Part shown: piece after piece, positions 1-10,606 of the stretch
Layout: each line of letters begins with the position of its first letter
How positions within the stretch are numbered: the first letter of the stretch is position 1
Source of the DNA: Diphasiastrum complanatum
Taxonomy: Eukaryota > Streptophyta > Lycopodiopsida > Lycopodiales > Lycopodiaceae
Direction of reading: 5' to 3'
Assembly (NCBI GenBank): GCA_029204225.1
Contig: CM055092.1
Location: 42,535,760-42,599,759, forward strand
Length of the DNA: 64,000 nucleotides
Position numbers and translations under genes: made by a program
The notes under the pieces: model-generated
What the model was told of the DNA's origin: nothing
Seen by the model: only the letters and a program-made list of their open reading frames with translations
Database searches by the model: none

Positions 1-1700
1 CATTGAGTAATGTGCAGTTCTTCCTTTCGGCTATTCCATTCTGTTGTGGTGTGTAGCTGGTAGTGAACTGATGATGAATGCCGAATGATGTCAGATAGTC
101 AAACATTTCGTCTCACATGAACTCTCCACTATTTGAAATCTTTGAAACAATTGAATGCCTCAAACTTGTTCTTAATGAACATAATGTTGGTAAATCTCGA
201 ATAATCATCGATAAAAGTGATAAAATATAGTGTTGAACCCAGAGAGGGATAACTCATAGGGCCACACAGATCACTATGTATCAATTCTAGAATGGACTTA
301 GCTCTAGTGGCTTGTCCCTTTGGGAATCTTGATCTAGGCTGTTTGCCTAGTAGGCACATCTCACATACATGTCGAATGTCAGTGGAGGCAACATTAAAGT
401 TTTCTATTGACCATACTATTATGATGCATATACAAGATTGATCTCATGTTTAAGTTTTCTAATCTTCGATGCCATAATTGGGCATTTGAAGTACTCACAT
501 TAGTAGAAAGTGCATATTTGTGACCCAAAATGTACAAATTACCTTCTCTGTTTGTAGAGAGGACTTCTTTATAGTTCTTATCCAAAATGGTACATTGCTT
601 TGAAATGAACAAGGCTCTACAGCCCTGATCAGTGAGCTTGCTAACTGACAATAAATTTTTGGTCAGTTTGGATACATAAAGTACATTCTTGAGCAAGGTC
701 AATTTACCATTTGGAAGATAAAGACATATAGATCATTAGCCTTCAATCTACAGAGCAACTTGAGTCACTGAAGTAGACATACTTCGAATCTACTGTTGTG
801 AGGTCTTCAAATAAGGACTTACATGAAGTCATGTGTTGAGAAGCACCAGAATTGAGATACCAATTCAATGCATCTCTAATGAGTTCGTCTTGTATCATTA
901 AAAGGTTGGGTCTTCATGAGAGGTTCTGGCAGAATCAGATCCTCCATCCTGCTACATCTTCTTCTTTGCTTCATTGTGCTTGAGAACTCGACAATCCTTG
1001 ATGTCATGATTGGTTCTCTTGCAATACTTACAAAAGAGTCTGCTCTTAGGCTTTTGATGTTGTCGATTGTGTTGTTGTGATTGTTGGTTTGAATTAGTTT
1101 GCTCAACTTTTGTCTTCTTGTCCTTCAAAGATTTCTTCTTTTGGGGCTGTTGTTTATTCGAATAAAGGGCGCATGTCTTCGAATTTGACATAGATAAGTT
1201 TTTCCTTCTTACTTCTTCTTGTAATAAACTTGCTGTCACCTTTTGTAGAGACAAGTCAGGAGCATTGCTAAGTAGCAATACTAGATTGTCGTAAGAGGGA
1301 GGAAGACTGGATAGAAGAGACATGTTAGCATCTTCATCCAATACTAGTGAATCTATTGCAGCTAACTAATTGAGTAGCTGTTTGAACTCATTTAGATGAT
1401 CAGTGACTGAGGTTGTTGGAAGAGACGAGTCGATACATCTATCATTTCGTATAGACTAGTAAGAATGTCCCATGCCTCTTTGGAGTTGGAACAATTAGCT
1501 ACATGAGCTATTTGTGAATCTTTAAGATTCAGAGATATAATGGCAAGAGCTTTGCCATCCTTAGCTTCCCAGGTAGTCAGCATGTCAGGTTCATTCGGCT
1601 TGGCTATCGAACCATTGACGTATCCCCAGAGTTCCTTTTTAGTGAGTATCATCTTCATTTTAAACTTTCACATGTGGAAGTCATCACTGTTGAGCTTATT
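1..1700 (-). pseudogene. Ty1/copia gag-pol, 5' part, broken (window edge)
   Basis: On the minus strand, reading from about 1,660 down to 1, the order is gag, CCHC zinc knuckle, GAG-pre-integrase and integrase start. The gag part (1,658-1,392) has the AWDILTSLYE-type segment of the UBN2/DUF4219 gag family. A zinc knuckle of the form CKYCKRTNHDIKDC lies near 1,020-970. The LWHRRLENLN segment (702-394) marks GAG-pre-integrase, and DLCGPM followed by ITFIDDYSRF (359-129) starts the integrase core. Reverse-translating bases 1-120 still gives integrase (NGIAERKN), so the element continues past the window edge. Several frameshifts and stops separate the pieces, so it cannot make a full polyprotein. 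Family assignment is secure; the subfamily is not determined. Confidence 0.9.
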
Positions 1701-1793
1701 GATCAAGCGGATTTCTGAAGATAATCCTTCCATGATGAATGATCTAAGAAATTGTGAAACAGTCTTGAATACTAATAGTAGTTTGAAACAATG

Positions 1794-1806
1794 GATCTGA
1801 TACTAC
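1794..1806 (-). other. Degenerate tRNA-Met primer-binding site
   Basis: Read on the minus strand, this resembles the copia primer-binding site TGGTATCAGAGC with a few changes. It lies between the gag region and the TGTTGGATT that begins at 1,809, the expected place for the site beside a 5' LTR. Confidence 0.5.
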
Positions 1807-1808
1807 TC

Positions 1809-2280
1809 TGTTGGATTCTCTCGTGATTAAGTGCAAAATAGGAAAGAGAACTCGACATAGAAATTATAATAGGAGCTTTACCAAACTATAGTTTTTGACC
1901 TTAACTTAGATCGACAAGATGAATGTATTGTAGGTGTCAAAGACAACCATGAAGGGAGTGAAACATTTATGCGTCAAAGACAGCCTTGCTTCCTTCGAGA
2001 TTAGACATTCAGAATGGAACGAGTATCAATGAGAGAGAAAATATCAGAAAGCGTTAATAGTGGAATATACATAAGAAAATAGAGAATCTGAATTAAGTTG
2101 TTGTGAATACAACGATCAGATCATGATCATGTGCTTTCAAATGGTTCACAATAATAATGCACTATGTGTTGTAATATTACTTAGCTAGCTACAGATTGAA
2201 TAAATATCTCTACTTCTTGAATAACTTTCACTCTCTCGAATATCTCTAATTCTAAGGAATCAAATAATTAAGATACAATG
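1809..2280 (-). repeat. Probable 5' LTR remnant of the copia element at the window start
   Basis: The stretch begins TGTTGGATT directly beyond the degenerate primer-binding site, a typical copia LTR edge. No second LTR is in the window and I could not fix the distal edge. The 2,280 end is arbitrary. No coding potential is visible. Confidence 0.4.
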
Positions 2281-2762
2281 GAGTTCACGGAGGAACTCTG
2301 GATTATGCTAAATCATTTGTGTTCGTGTTGCTCATCCATGCATTCATCACTCTTCTCACTTATGTCTATATTTTGTGAGTTGTCATTATGTATATACACA
2401 TGGAACATTTACAATGACTGTGTGGGCAACGAGCATGAAACAATGCAGTTACTAAAATTGTTAACATAGTCTGTATCGAACAAGGCAGATCAAGTTGACA
2501 GGATGGTGATGATGTGGACCTCAAACTCGAAGACTTCAAAGTCAGAGGAATTGACGATGTGGATTCGAACTCGAAAAATTTGATCTCGATCATGCTTCTG
2601 CTTCAGTTGATTGATTGCACAGGTGTTCAACTTTAGAGAGTAAGGCTGCAATGTCGTTGTGTATAGAGAGAGTACATATGTACATGGTGTACTGGTGCTC
2701 ACAAATCGAATTCGACTGAGTCGAACTCGAATGACTCAAATTTGGGTGTATTGGAGTGAAAC
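2281..2762. other. No gene seen
   Basis: Short opposing reading frames only, none resembling a known family. It separates the copia LTR remnant from the 3' end of the histone-like gene. Confidence 0.5.
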
Positions 2763-3636
2763 TTAACTCCAATATTTAGGAGACTGAGATTTAGGAGATT
2801 GAGATTTAGGAGATTGAGATTTAAAAAATTGAGATTTAGAGGATTGAGCTTTAGGAGACTGAGATGCTAGAGGAGGAGATTTATTAGGAGAGGAATCTTT
2901 AGGAGGAGAAGAAGGAGATTGAGATCTAGGAGGAGAGAAATGTTTAGGAGGACAAGGAGAGTGACATTTAGGAGGAGAGGAATATTTAGGAGGAGATTTT
3001 GAATGAGAAGGAAATCTCAAAGGAGATTGTCTAGCTGTTAGAATATCATGAAGAGGAGACGACATTAAAAAAATTCTGGCTTTATTAGGACAGTCAAGAG
3101 ACCTCCTCTTTTTTGAAACACTCTTGCTCTAAACCTGAAATACAACCCGGGTAAATTGAAATTCCTTCCGTTTTTTTTTTCTTCAACTTGTTTTAGAAGA
3201 GAGGACAAAGCTGGTCTGAAGTACTTAGCAAATTTGTCATACGTGTCCTGTAGCCTAAACAAAAGGTTGAAATCCTTTGGCATGATGGTCACCCTCTTGG
3301 CATGGACAACAACAACAACAATATCTAAAAAGAATTTTACTTGAAAATCCTCATATGTAATGTGTAGAACTTCAACTATTGTTACTGTCCTCATCTCACA
3401 TATGTAGAGACACTTCTTATTACTTGTCTGATGGATCTCTGTATGTGAGCTTTTAGAATCAGAAGATTATTGGTCTTCAGAAGCTTTCAAATATCCTTCA
3501 GCCATGGTAGGTCTCATGGTCTACCCCTTGGCCTAGGAGGATGAGGTGGTGGACGAGGCGGTGGTGGATTTCCCTGGCCTCCTTGAATTGGGATATCTCT
3601 AGGATGGATACATGTAGTTTGCTTTGTGCGCGCCAT
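2763..3636 (-). pseudogene. Histone H3-like gene with proline-rich and SPPK-rich extensions, disrupted
   Basis: Read from 3,636, the frame opens with MARTKQT, identical to the start of histone H3, and runs into a proline/arginine-rich stretch (RPPPHPPRPRGRP). After two TGA stops (3,516-3,514 and near 3,488) the same frame gives LLILKAHIQRSIRQV, which aligns with the H3 alpha-1 entry LLI-KLPFQRLVREI. After a frameshift near 3,396 the frame 3,394-3,065 gives EDFQVKFFLD followed by HAKRVTIMPKD (3,304-3,272), the signature of the H3 C-terminal fold. It then continues about 60 residues past the normal H3 end. A slip in a T-run near 3,068 leads into a frame (3,065-2,763) full of SPPK, KSQSPK and PPKDSSP repeats, like DNA-binding SPKK motifs of histone tails. 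The role would be nucleosome or chromatin binding if expressed; the breaks argue for a pseudogene, or for unrecognised introns. It could be a CENH3-like or a transposon-borne H3. The homology is strong; the biology is inference. Confidence 0.7.
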
Positions 3637-5236
3637 AAGGACCCAATATCAGATCAACGCGCATGTAGAGAGGTCCCAGAATCAGAATGCAGGTCGGACA
3701 TGCCAAACCGATATCAGAAAGAATATTCTTTTATGAGTTATCGATAGCGGATGGGCATGCGAGAGTCTCGAAGGGAAGCTGAGTAGTTCTGTTAGGTGTG
3801 CTGAACCGATACCTCATATGAGTAGAGATGATAAAAAACGAAAACAAAATTTTTTTAAACATCATGCAGTTGATTATATAGTGCCAAAATCCTAAATGAT
3901 TGATGTTTTGATCTTTGCGAATATCAAGGCATGGATTACGGAGATCAAAAAATTTGAAATCTTCTGTAATCTCAAAAATCAAATCATTAATAAATGTTCG
4001 TGGGTCATCAGAACTGATTGATCGATAAGGCTAATTATGACAGTAATTATGGACTAGCAAGTGCAATAATTAAATGACATTTAAAGGACCCAGACTACAA
4101 TTGATTTCTTGACAAATGTATGCCTACGATTGGCTAGGATAGGCCATAAATATCAGACAAATTTTGATATCCTATCTTCAAAATTTGTCAGATTTCAACA
4201 TGCTTTTTCAATCCAATAGCGAATCGATGCACGCCATCCAAATGGGAAATGATTCTTCTTCTATTGGCACGCTAAACCGATATCAAAGTGAACATACCGA
4301 AATATCGCATCAATGCGCGCCCTAGTTGTATTGTCCCCCAGTCAAGTAAATGATGCACGCTAATTGGATGGCACTATGAATGTTCAGCTTCAGTAGAGTC
4401 TTCGTAGCTTTGGTCTGCATGAAGAATCTATTGTAGCAAGCTTTAATCATTCATAATGTCGGACAATATTGGTTTAGCGCACATCCTTGTTGGAGCGCCT
4501 CCCAGTGAAGTCAGCCTCGTGCGCTAAATCAATATCGGCTCTTTGACGATATTCTGAATGATCGGCCTTTTGAATCCATTTTGAATGAATCATTGTCGCA
4601 ATTTTTTTTATTATCTTGTTTGTGCTTAAATAGGATGAGCATCCATAATTATTACCTTCGTGAATGTTTTTTATCCCGATGCATGAATTACAACGACTAT
4701 AAATGCTAATGATATTGGTAATAAATATTGGTCGGTCAAGCTAATGATTATTCGGACAGGCTACTGATAGACTTTTTATGGTATTGTGGCACAAGTACAA
4801 TGTTGTATCTCTCTAATTGGTGAATATATATAGGCCCCAGGCGTCAATTGATTTCTTGACAAATGTGTGACTGTGAATAATAGGAAAGAGCTATAAATAT
4901 AGGCACCACCAGACTTACTAAGATTCTGTGATCTTTTTTTCTTCATAATTGCTTTGTCATTTTGTTCTCCGGCTTTCTCTCGCAATATCGATTATCGACG
5001 TGTGCCTTCATTTTATGACCACTAATTTCTCATTGTCGTGTGCTGAAGCGATATCAGCCTCTTCCTACGAAATATCGAATCAACACACGCCTTGTTCTAA
5101 AGTCCCCTTTCGGAATCATTCTTGTGCACTTAAGCGATATCAGCCTCTTCCAATGGAATATCAAATCAATGCGCGCCTTGTCCAATAGTCCCCGACTGGA
5201 ATCATTCACACGCGTTGAACCGATATCAGGTTCAAT
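3637..5236. repeat. GC-motif repeat region between the divergent H3-like gene and the two-exon gene
   Basis: The stretch carries many variants of one motif: GCGCGC(C/G), then TTGAT(C/T)CGATAT or its complement, spaced by AT-rich DNA. Near 5,041-5,220 it forms direct copies of about 86 bp (GATATCAGCCTCTTCC... GCGCGCCTTGTCC). The part from about 3,975 rightwards is similar, in inverted orientation, to 59,585-60,990. It holds the start sites of both flanking genes, so it could be a bidirectional promoter or the subterminal region of a transposon. Which of these is right is inference. Confidence 0.6.
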
Positions 5237-6782
5237 ATGGCTAGTTTCTCAAAGTCCTCAAAAAATAAACTTCTAGATTTTTTGAATGCTAATGACATTC
5301 CATCAGAGAAATTAGAGTATTTTTCAAGTACTTTTTTTTGCACCTTTCAATATCGATAAGCCAGTCTATGGGAATCGTTATAATTTACTTTCTCTTGATA
5401 ATTTTTCTCAGATTATTAGTACTCTTGTTAAGGATATAGATGGTTTTTGTTTTGTTCATTTTCAGGACCTTGTACATTCCCAACCATCCTCTAAGCACAA
5501 ACATGATAGAAAATATGCTAACCTGCATGAACATTTTAAGAGAAATATACATTGTGATATCCACAAAAGAAAATGTCATCTTCTATTCAAAGGAATGGTG
5601 TTTGTCTTTTATATATCTGTTGAAATTCCAAATGATGAGTTTGTTGGATCTTCTACTGTTTTCATGATTGAAGCATCCGCATCTGATCCAGATGATATAG
5701 ATGAAGTATATACTGATATAGGGGTTGAAGCTGAAGCATCTATGGCTTTAGATTATCAGAAAACTCTCCCTCGTTCTATAATCCTCTCTGACTCTCTTCC
5801 ATCTGTATCTCTCATTAATCCATTAATGCTACTTGATGTTCTCATATATTTTATAAATAATGACAGTTATATTTCTTTTAATGATATAGAAATTGTTTTG
5901 AATATGGGAGAGGATGAAATCCTCTCAATTTTTGCACAGCATTTATTAAAATTTTCTAACATTATTGATTACACATATAATGATCTTGAAAGTGAGATAT
6001 ATTATGATAAAGATGGCAATTGGAAATCTGGCAATGAGGCATCGGAGGCCATAATTGAAAAATCAAAAGCCTATGAAAAAACTTTGCCTACAAAGAAAGA
6101 ATTTTTGGAATTCCAAAAAAAATATCCTCCAATGACTCAATATATCCCCTTGGGCAGTGTAGAGGCCATTGGAAGACATGACATTAGCAGAACAACTGTC
6201 GTTGAATACGATGATTATCATCTAGTAAATAGATATTATATTGGTATTGATATTGTGCAGTTTCTTTTATTCAAACATTGTGTTGAATTTCAAGTTTGCA
6301 TTGTTATCTATCATTCTAAATTTATTTTCTTGACTCCTTTATAGGATGCTATTGAAATAGATGCCTTTGGTATGAGACATGGAGGCGTCCGAGGTGTAAC
6401 AGCCGGGAGAAAGGATGTGTCTCTATCTCACTATTTGAAAAACTTTCAAAATAATGAGATTTGTATATATCATTCATCTTTTAATCCATATGCTACCATT
6501 GTCGTTATGGCCATGAAATCATTATTTGTTTGTTTAGAAGGCCTTACGTACGCCAAAGGAACATATAAAATAGTTTTTGTGAAAAGAGATTTGGCCATTA
6601 AAATATTGGGTTATACTCCCAATGAGACTACAAAAATATCATCTGCAATGGCCTTTCATTTGAGTTACATTGATATGAGCGAAAGGAAAAATTTAGAAAT
6701 TTTGAATCCATATGAAAGGAGATCATTCCTTCATGACAATACCATCTGTTTGAATCTTGAAGAGGATGATGATGATAATTAA
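5237..6782 (+). pseudogene. Two-exon gene of unknown function, element-borne (copy 1)
   Basis: The start at 5,237 (MASFSKSSKNKLLDFLN) is supported by a matching start in an inverted copy at about 59,575. The frame breaks in a run of eight T near 5,332-5,339; the inverted copy reads through this point, so one T looks extra. From there one frame runs to 6,224. A 120-bp intron (GTAAAT...TTATAG, 6,225-6,344) follows, then exon 2 (6,345-6,782) ending in an acidic EEDDDDN tail. The copy at 56.5 kb has an intron of the same length at the same codon boundary, which supports splicing. Including the broken part the product would be about 475 residues. I recognise no domain. The N-terminal half is rich in Ser/Asp, and exon 2 has FGMRHGGV and HDNTICLNLEED segments. 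It converges on a transposase-like gene, suggesting a transposon accessory protein. Confidence 0.6.
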
Positions 6783-6884
6783 ACAATCTTCTTGTAATAG
6801 ATTATTGATATATTACAAGGATCTCTCATTTGTTATAAATTTGAATGCCTTACGAAAAATCGTAACATTTGGTGAGTTTTTAGT

Positions 6885-6960
6885 TTGATATCTAAATTGT
6901 GCTCTTCTGTAAAACCAATGAAAAAGTTGAACTAAATATTTATTTTTCGAATGGTGTCCT
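6885..6960 (-). pseudogene. Last codons of a transposase-like gene, truncated
   Basis: Read on the minus strand, this gives about 25 codons (KNKYLVQLFHWFYRRAQFR) matching the C-terminus of the transposase-like gene at 57,261-57,990. The match stops abruptly at 6,961 where a copia integrase fragment begins, so the gene was cut by that junction. It shows that copy 1 had the same convergent gene order as the copy at 56-58 kb. Confidence 0.55.
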
Positions 6961-7490
6961 CGATTTGAGCAAGGGTGGTGCTACTTGCTTTGTAACTTTC
7001 ATTGATGATTTCACAAGATTTACTTGGTTATATCTTCTAGCTTCAAAGTCTATGGTGTTTGACTATTTCCTGAAGTTCAAAGCTCTAGTTGAAAAGCAAT
7101 TTTCATACAAAATCAAGATTCTTAAAAGTGATGGAGGTGGTGAGTAGACTTCCAATAAATTTCATGATTATTGTGAGCTTGAAGGCATTAAAAGAGAGTT
7201 TTCTTGTGCATATACACCATCTCAAAATGGGGTGGCTGAAAGAAAGAATAGACCCTTGTGTGAATGTGCCAAAACCATTAGAATTGAGGCATCCTTGCCA
7301 AAAGACTTTTGGGGTGAGGCCATCAATTGTTCAAACTATCTTTGCAATCGACTCCCTCATATTGCACTTGGAGGAAAGTCACCATATGAAGCACTTTATT
7401 TGAAGAAACCTAAGATTGATCACCTTAGAGTATTTGGATGCATATGCTTTGTCCATATGGAAGAACCTCCTTACCATAAAAGGAGAGGTA
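6961..7490 (+). pseudogene. Ty1/copia integrase fragment with one stop
   Basis: A single plus-strand frame carries FVTFIDDFTRFTWLYLL, LKSDGGGE, TPSQNGVAERKNRP and FWGEAINCSNYLCNRLP, the integrase core of copia elements (D-D-E region, with the E-containing YTPSQNGVAERKN block). A TAG at 7,145-7,147 interrupts the frame. The fragment begins at the junction with the transposase remnant and fades near 7,490. No gag or reverse transcriptase accompanies it on this strand, so it is an isolated piece. Confidence 0.9.
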
Positions 7491-7594
7491 TTTGCATTGT
7501 AACCAACACTTTTGAGATTAAGCTATCTTGCTCTCTATTTTGGAGAATTATCATTCTGTCATTTGTGTTCCCTTTGGAAAGGTGCATAGCTTGA

Positions 7595-7944
7595 GGGAAG
7601 GTGCTCGGGCCTCCTCTTGCCTCCTTTTCATCGGTTTATTGTGGCATGTTCTTTATTGCTTATTTGCTTAATATTAGCCGCAATATCATTCTATTACCCT
7701 TTGGGTGTTAAGTAGAATTTAGATTAATCACCTTGCTAGTTGGGTAAGCCCTAGCAAGGGTTTGTATTTTGTCACCTTAGATAGTTTCATTTCCGTTTTG
7801 AGCACTAGTTGGGTAAGCCTTAGTGCTTCTGTCATTACTTCTTATTTTTAGCATTTCTGTTTGAAACTTGGTAGAAACTTAAAAAGTGGACGAATCTCTA
7901 CATCCCTATACTACACCCGTAAGTAGATCTAGCCACCTCACACA
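7595..7944. other. Non-coding stretch with two hairpins sharing one loop
   Basis: No gene is visible. Two perfect-stem hairpins lie at 7,731-7,759 (9-bp stem) and 7,801-7,827 (7-bp stem), and both loops contain TTGGGTAAGCC. The stretch may be LTR or leader sequence of a neighbouring copia element. Confidence 0.5.
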
Positions 7945-8446
7945 CTAGAAATACTTCCAACAGTTAGCATGAGCATCCAGCAAGCCATTAAGAATCACTT
8001 GAATAAGCTCTCCTTCCTTAATGCTTTCATCTATGCAAGCTAACTCATCATTCAATGCTTTCATTCTCAAAACAAAAGTACTTGGACTTTCTTCATTCTT
8101 TTGCAAACAAGAAAAGATTTGCCTTCTTAGAGTCAACACTCTAGAAGTATACTTGGATTCATAAAGCTTCTTCAATGAATTCCAAGCTTCCAAAGATGAT
8201 GTGCACTTACCAACTTCCTTGAGAAATTCATTGGTAACATTCATCTTTATCATGTGTAGGAGGGCCGGCCCTCTTGTCATACCTCCATTGATCTTGTTGT
8301 GTTGTTGGTCTCTCCTCCAAACCTATAACAATATCCAAAACATCATTCATCTCAAGAAGTGACTCCATCCTCACTTTCCACAATGAATAGTTACTTGAGG
8401 TAAGCCTATCATTGGCTTCCAACATGACTCCAATTGAGGTTGCCAT
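7945..8446 (-). pseudogene. Ty1/copia gag fragment with a frameshift
   Basis: The frame opens at 8,446 with a gag N-terminus (LTSSNYSLWKVRMESLL, a DUF4219-type block). It shifts frame near 8,260 and continues to 7,945 with SSLEAWNSLKKLYESKY and LRRQIFSCLQKNEESPS, the UBN2 gag block that packs particle RNA. The gag ends in the middle of the domain where it meets unrelated DNA, so pol is missing. The primer-binding site and LTR of the same element lie upstream at 9,035-9,693. Confidence 0.88.
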
Positions 8447-9034
8447 GTAGCAATGACCTGATCTTCTCTTTCAACCTGCTTCAATGCACAAAGCACTCCT
8501 TTGAACAACAACAAATGCTTTCAAAAGAAATCACCAAGATTTGAAACTATCTCACAAATTCTCTTCTAGCACTTATCCAAGCAAATCAGCACATAGAATC
8601 ATGGAATCTTGATCAACCTATGATCTATCTTCAATCTAATGACTTTTGCCACTTCCTAAGATTGAAAAACACTCAAATGAAGTCCAGTAACCTCACTATC
8701 TAGAGATCCAATCAAAATTAGGGTTTTGACAAAATCACAAAAAATTGGCTATTCCAGATCTACATGCAAATGCTGAAAATTTGATATGCAATCTATAAGC
8801 CACCACTTAGGCTGATCCAATGATCCAAAAATTGGCCAAATCCAGTATGTGAATTCAAAAATTGGAACTGAACAAGTATATTGACCTATTTAGGATTTTG
8901 ATCTACAAAAAATCCAATCTACGAAAGCAAAAAATCCGATTTTGGTGTAGAATCCTCTCTAGCATGCTCTAGACTTGATATCTTCACCAAATCATTGATA
9001 GATCTGATTTTCTCCTTCATAACCTAAAACACAA
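8447..9034 (-). other. Leader of the copia element (5' untranslated region)
   Basis: Non-coding stretch between the primer-binding site and the gag start. Part of it (about 8,850-9,030) is similar to 14,740-14,940, so two related copia leaders are present in the window. Confidence 0.55.
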
Positions 9035-9046
9035 GCTCTGATACCA
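9035..9046 (-). other. tRNA-Met primer-binding site
   Basis: GCTCTGATACCA here is the exact complement of TGGTATCAGAGC, the plant initiator tRNA-Met primer site, directly adjoining the LTR edge at 9,047. Confidence 0.9.
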
Positions 9047-9693
9047 TGTGAAAGATTTCAGATCCTTAAGATCCAATCTACTTGAATGATATTTGGTTAG
9101 AAAGATAAATACACTACCAATCTCACCAATGTAGAAAAATCAGCATCTACACAAATTGAGATGCAAACACCAATAGAACTTGATCAAACTTGAATGAAAT
9201 GATTATGTACTGTTGCTGTCCGTACAAAACCAGCAAGCTACTGTATTTAACACGTGTGGATCCAAAAATAGCAAATATAGATCATTCTGCACATAGAATT
9301 GCAAGCAATCACCAAGATAATGCACCAATGGATAGTAGAACCCAAGAGAACCATGTATAAGCATGAAATGAGATAGAGAAGAGAGAAGATCACTCTCTAC
9401 ATGAGTTACATCCTTTTATAACAGGTCCAAACCCTATTTGGCCACTTGGCTTTCCCACCAAAATGCTAACCCTTCTAATTTTGGGTCTAGATTCAATGTA
9501 GCCAACTATTCAAATTGAATCTACTCAAACTCGCATTCTAACTTTCCCACACTTTCAAAAAGTGTTTACTCAAATAAAATTTAGACTAATGAACTTTGAA
9601 AAGTCAACCTCTAAGTCTAAAACAAGTTTTGGCCTCAATATGCCAAATATGAAAATATTGCAAAATGTGATGAAACTAGTTGAATCTTTCACA
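9047..9693 (-). repeat. Copia LTR with perfect 11-bp terminal inverted repeat
   Basis: It starts TGTGAAAGATT and ends AATCTTTCACA, a perfect 11-bp inverted pair, 647 bp apart. On the minus strand a TTATAAAAGG box (near 9,415) could be the promoter TATA. The partner LTR is not in the window. Confidence 0.8.
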
Positions 9694-9696
9694 CTT

Positions 9697-9834
9697 GTTA
9701 GATTTTTATGTCTAGAATTGATCTAGATTGATCTTAATCTTATGTAGATTGATAGATCAAGTAAATCTAACATCCAATCCCTCTTGAGGATCAGATTAGA
9801 ATCCACTCTTGGTCCATTTTGTACTTTTTCCACA
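9697..9834 (+). repeat. Very short LTR (possible TRIM-type) on the plus strand
   Basis: It begins TGTTAGATTT four bases after the previous LTR and ends ...CCACA directly before a perfect plus-strand primer-binding site. Inside it, 9,697-9,773 is bounded by a perfect 10-bp inverted repeat (TGTTAGATTT / AAATCTAACA). A 138-bp LTR is in the size range of miniature LTR elements. It could also be the tail of a longer LTR cut by the element on its left. Confidence 0.5.
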
Positions 9835-9846
9835 TGGTATCAGAGC
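9835..9846 (+). other. tRNA-Met primer-binding site (plus strand)
   Basis: Exact TGGTATCAGAGC immediately after the CCACA end of the short LTR. Confidence 0.85.
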
Positions 9847-10606
9847 CAAGTACAAGAGGTAGCGAGTTGGATTTGATAGGTATTCTCAAAATTTTTGGAC
9901 CAGAACTTGTTGTGGGCTATAGGAACACTTTTCACACGTGTGAGGCCGTACAGCCCCGATTTTTGCTACAAAAATTCAAAAATTTGTACAATTTGACTCA
10001 CACACCCAATTTGAGAGATTTTTACTGCAAAATCAAGCATATCTTATGATTATTCATTCTCAATGCTCTAACTATTGCAGCAGCATTCTCTACATCTTTC
10101 AAATTTTTTTAATAATTGGAGTGCATTCCATAGGAAGTCCAATGCAAATGGAACATTTCCATTGTTGAAAGCTTCCATCTGGTAAGTACTTCAAACTATA
10201 ATAAGTCAAACTGAATAGATCTAGTATACCTTACTTTTGTAATGTCTATTTCGCGTTGAAAAATCGTCCTACCTCTATTTCATTGTAAGCAAACAAAGAT
10301 TTCAAAAGTGCTCATTATACTCCCAATTCAATTTTTGTAGTGAGCACACCAAGATTTATAGTCTTAAAACTCTAGCCCCAAAGATGAGATTTGAAACGAG
10401 CATGCAAAGAGGTTATTACATCTCATGCTTAACTAACTAATGTCTGAAGTTAACAATCCCAGTTAAATGTTGGGCAAGGCCGGAAACTCAAAAAATGGTG
10501 ACCAAAAGTTACCGGTTTGCATTCTCTCTCTACGTAACCTCTCTTTAAAGTAAAGTTTCTTAAAGGGCCCATTTTGAGCCCATATTTTCCGTAATGCTAC
10601 AAATAG
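9847..10606 (+). other. Leader and spacer without recognisable gene
   Basis: AT-rich DNA between the primer-binding site and the copia pol fragment. No gag is recognisable, so the gag of this plus-strand element appears deleted or degenerate. Confidence 0.45.

Noticed and set aside
2278-2469. A 63-codon plus-strand frame
   Set aside because: Chance-length frame with Cys/Leu/Ser bias, no homology visible.
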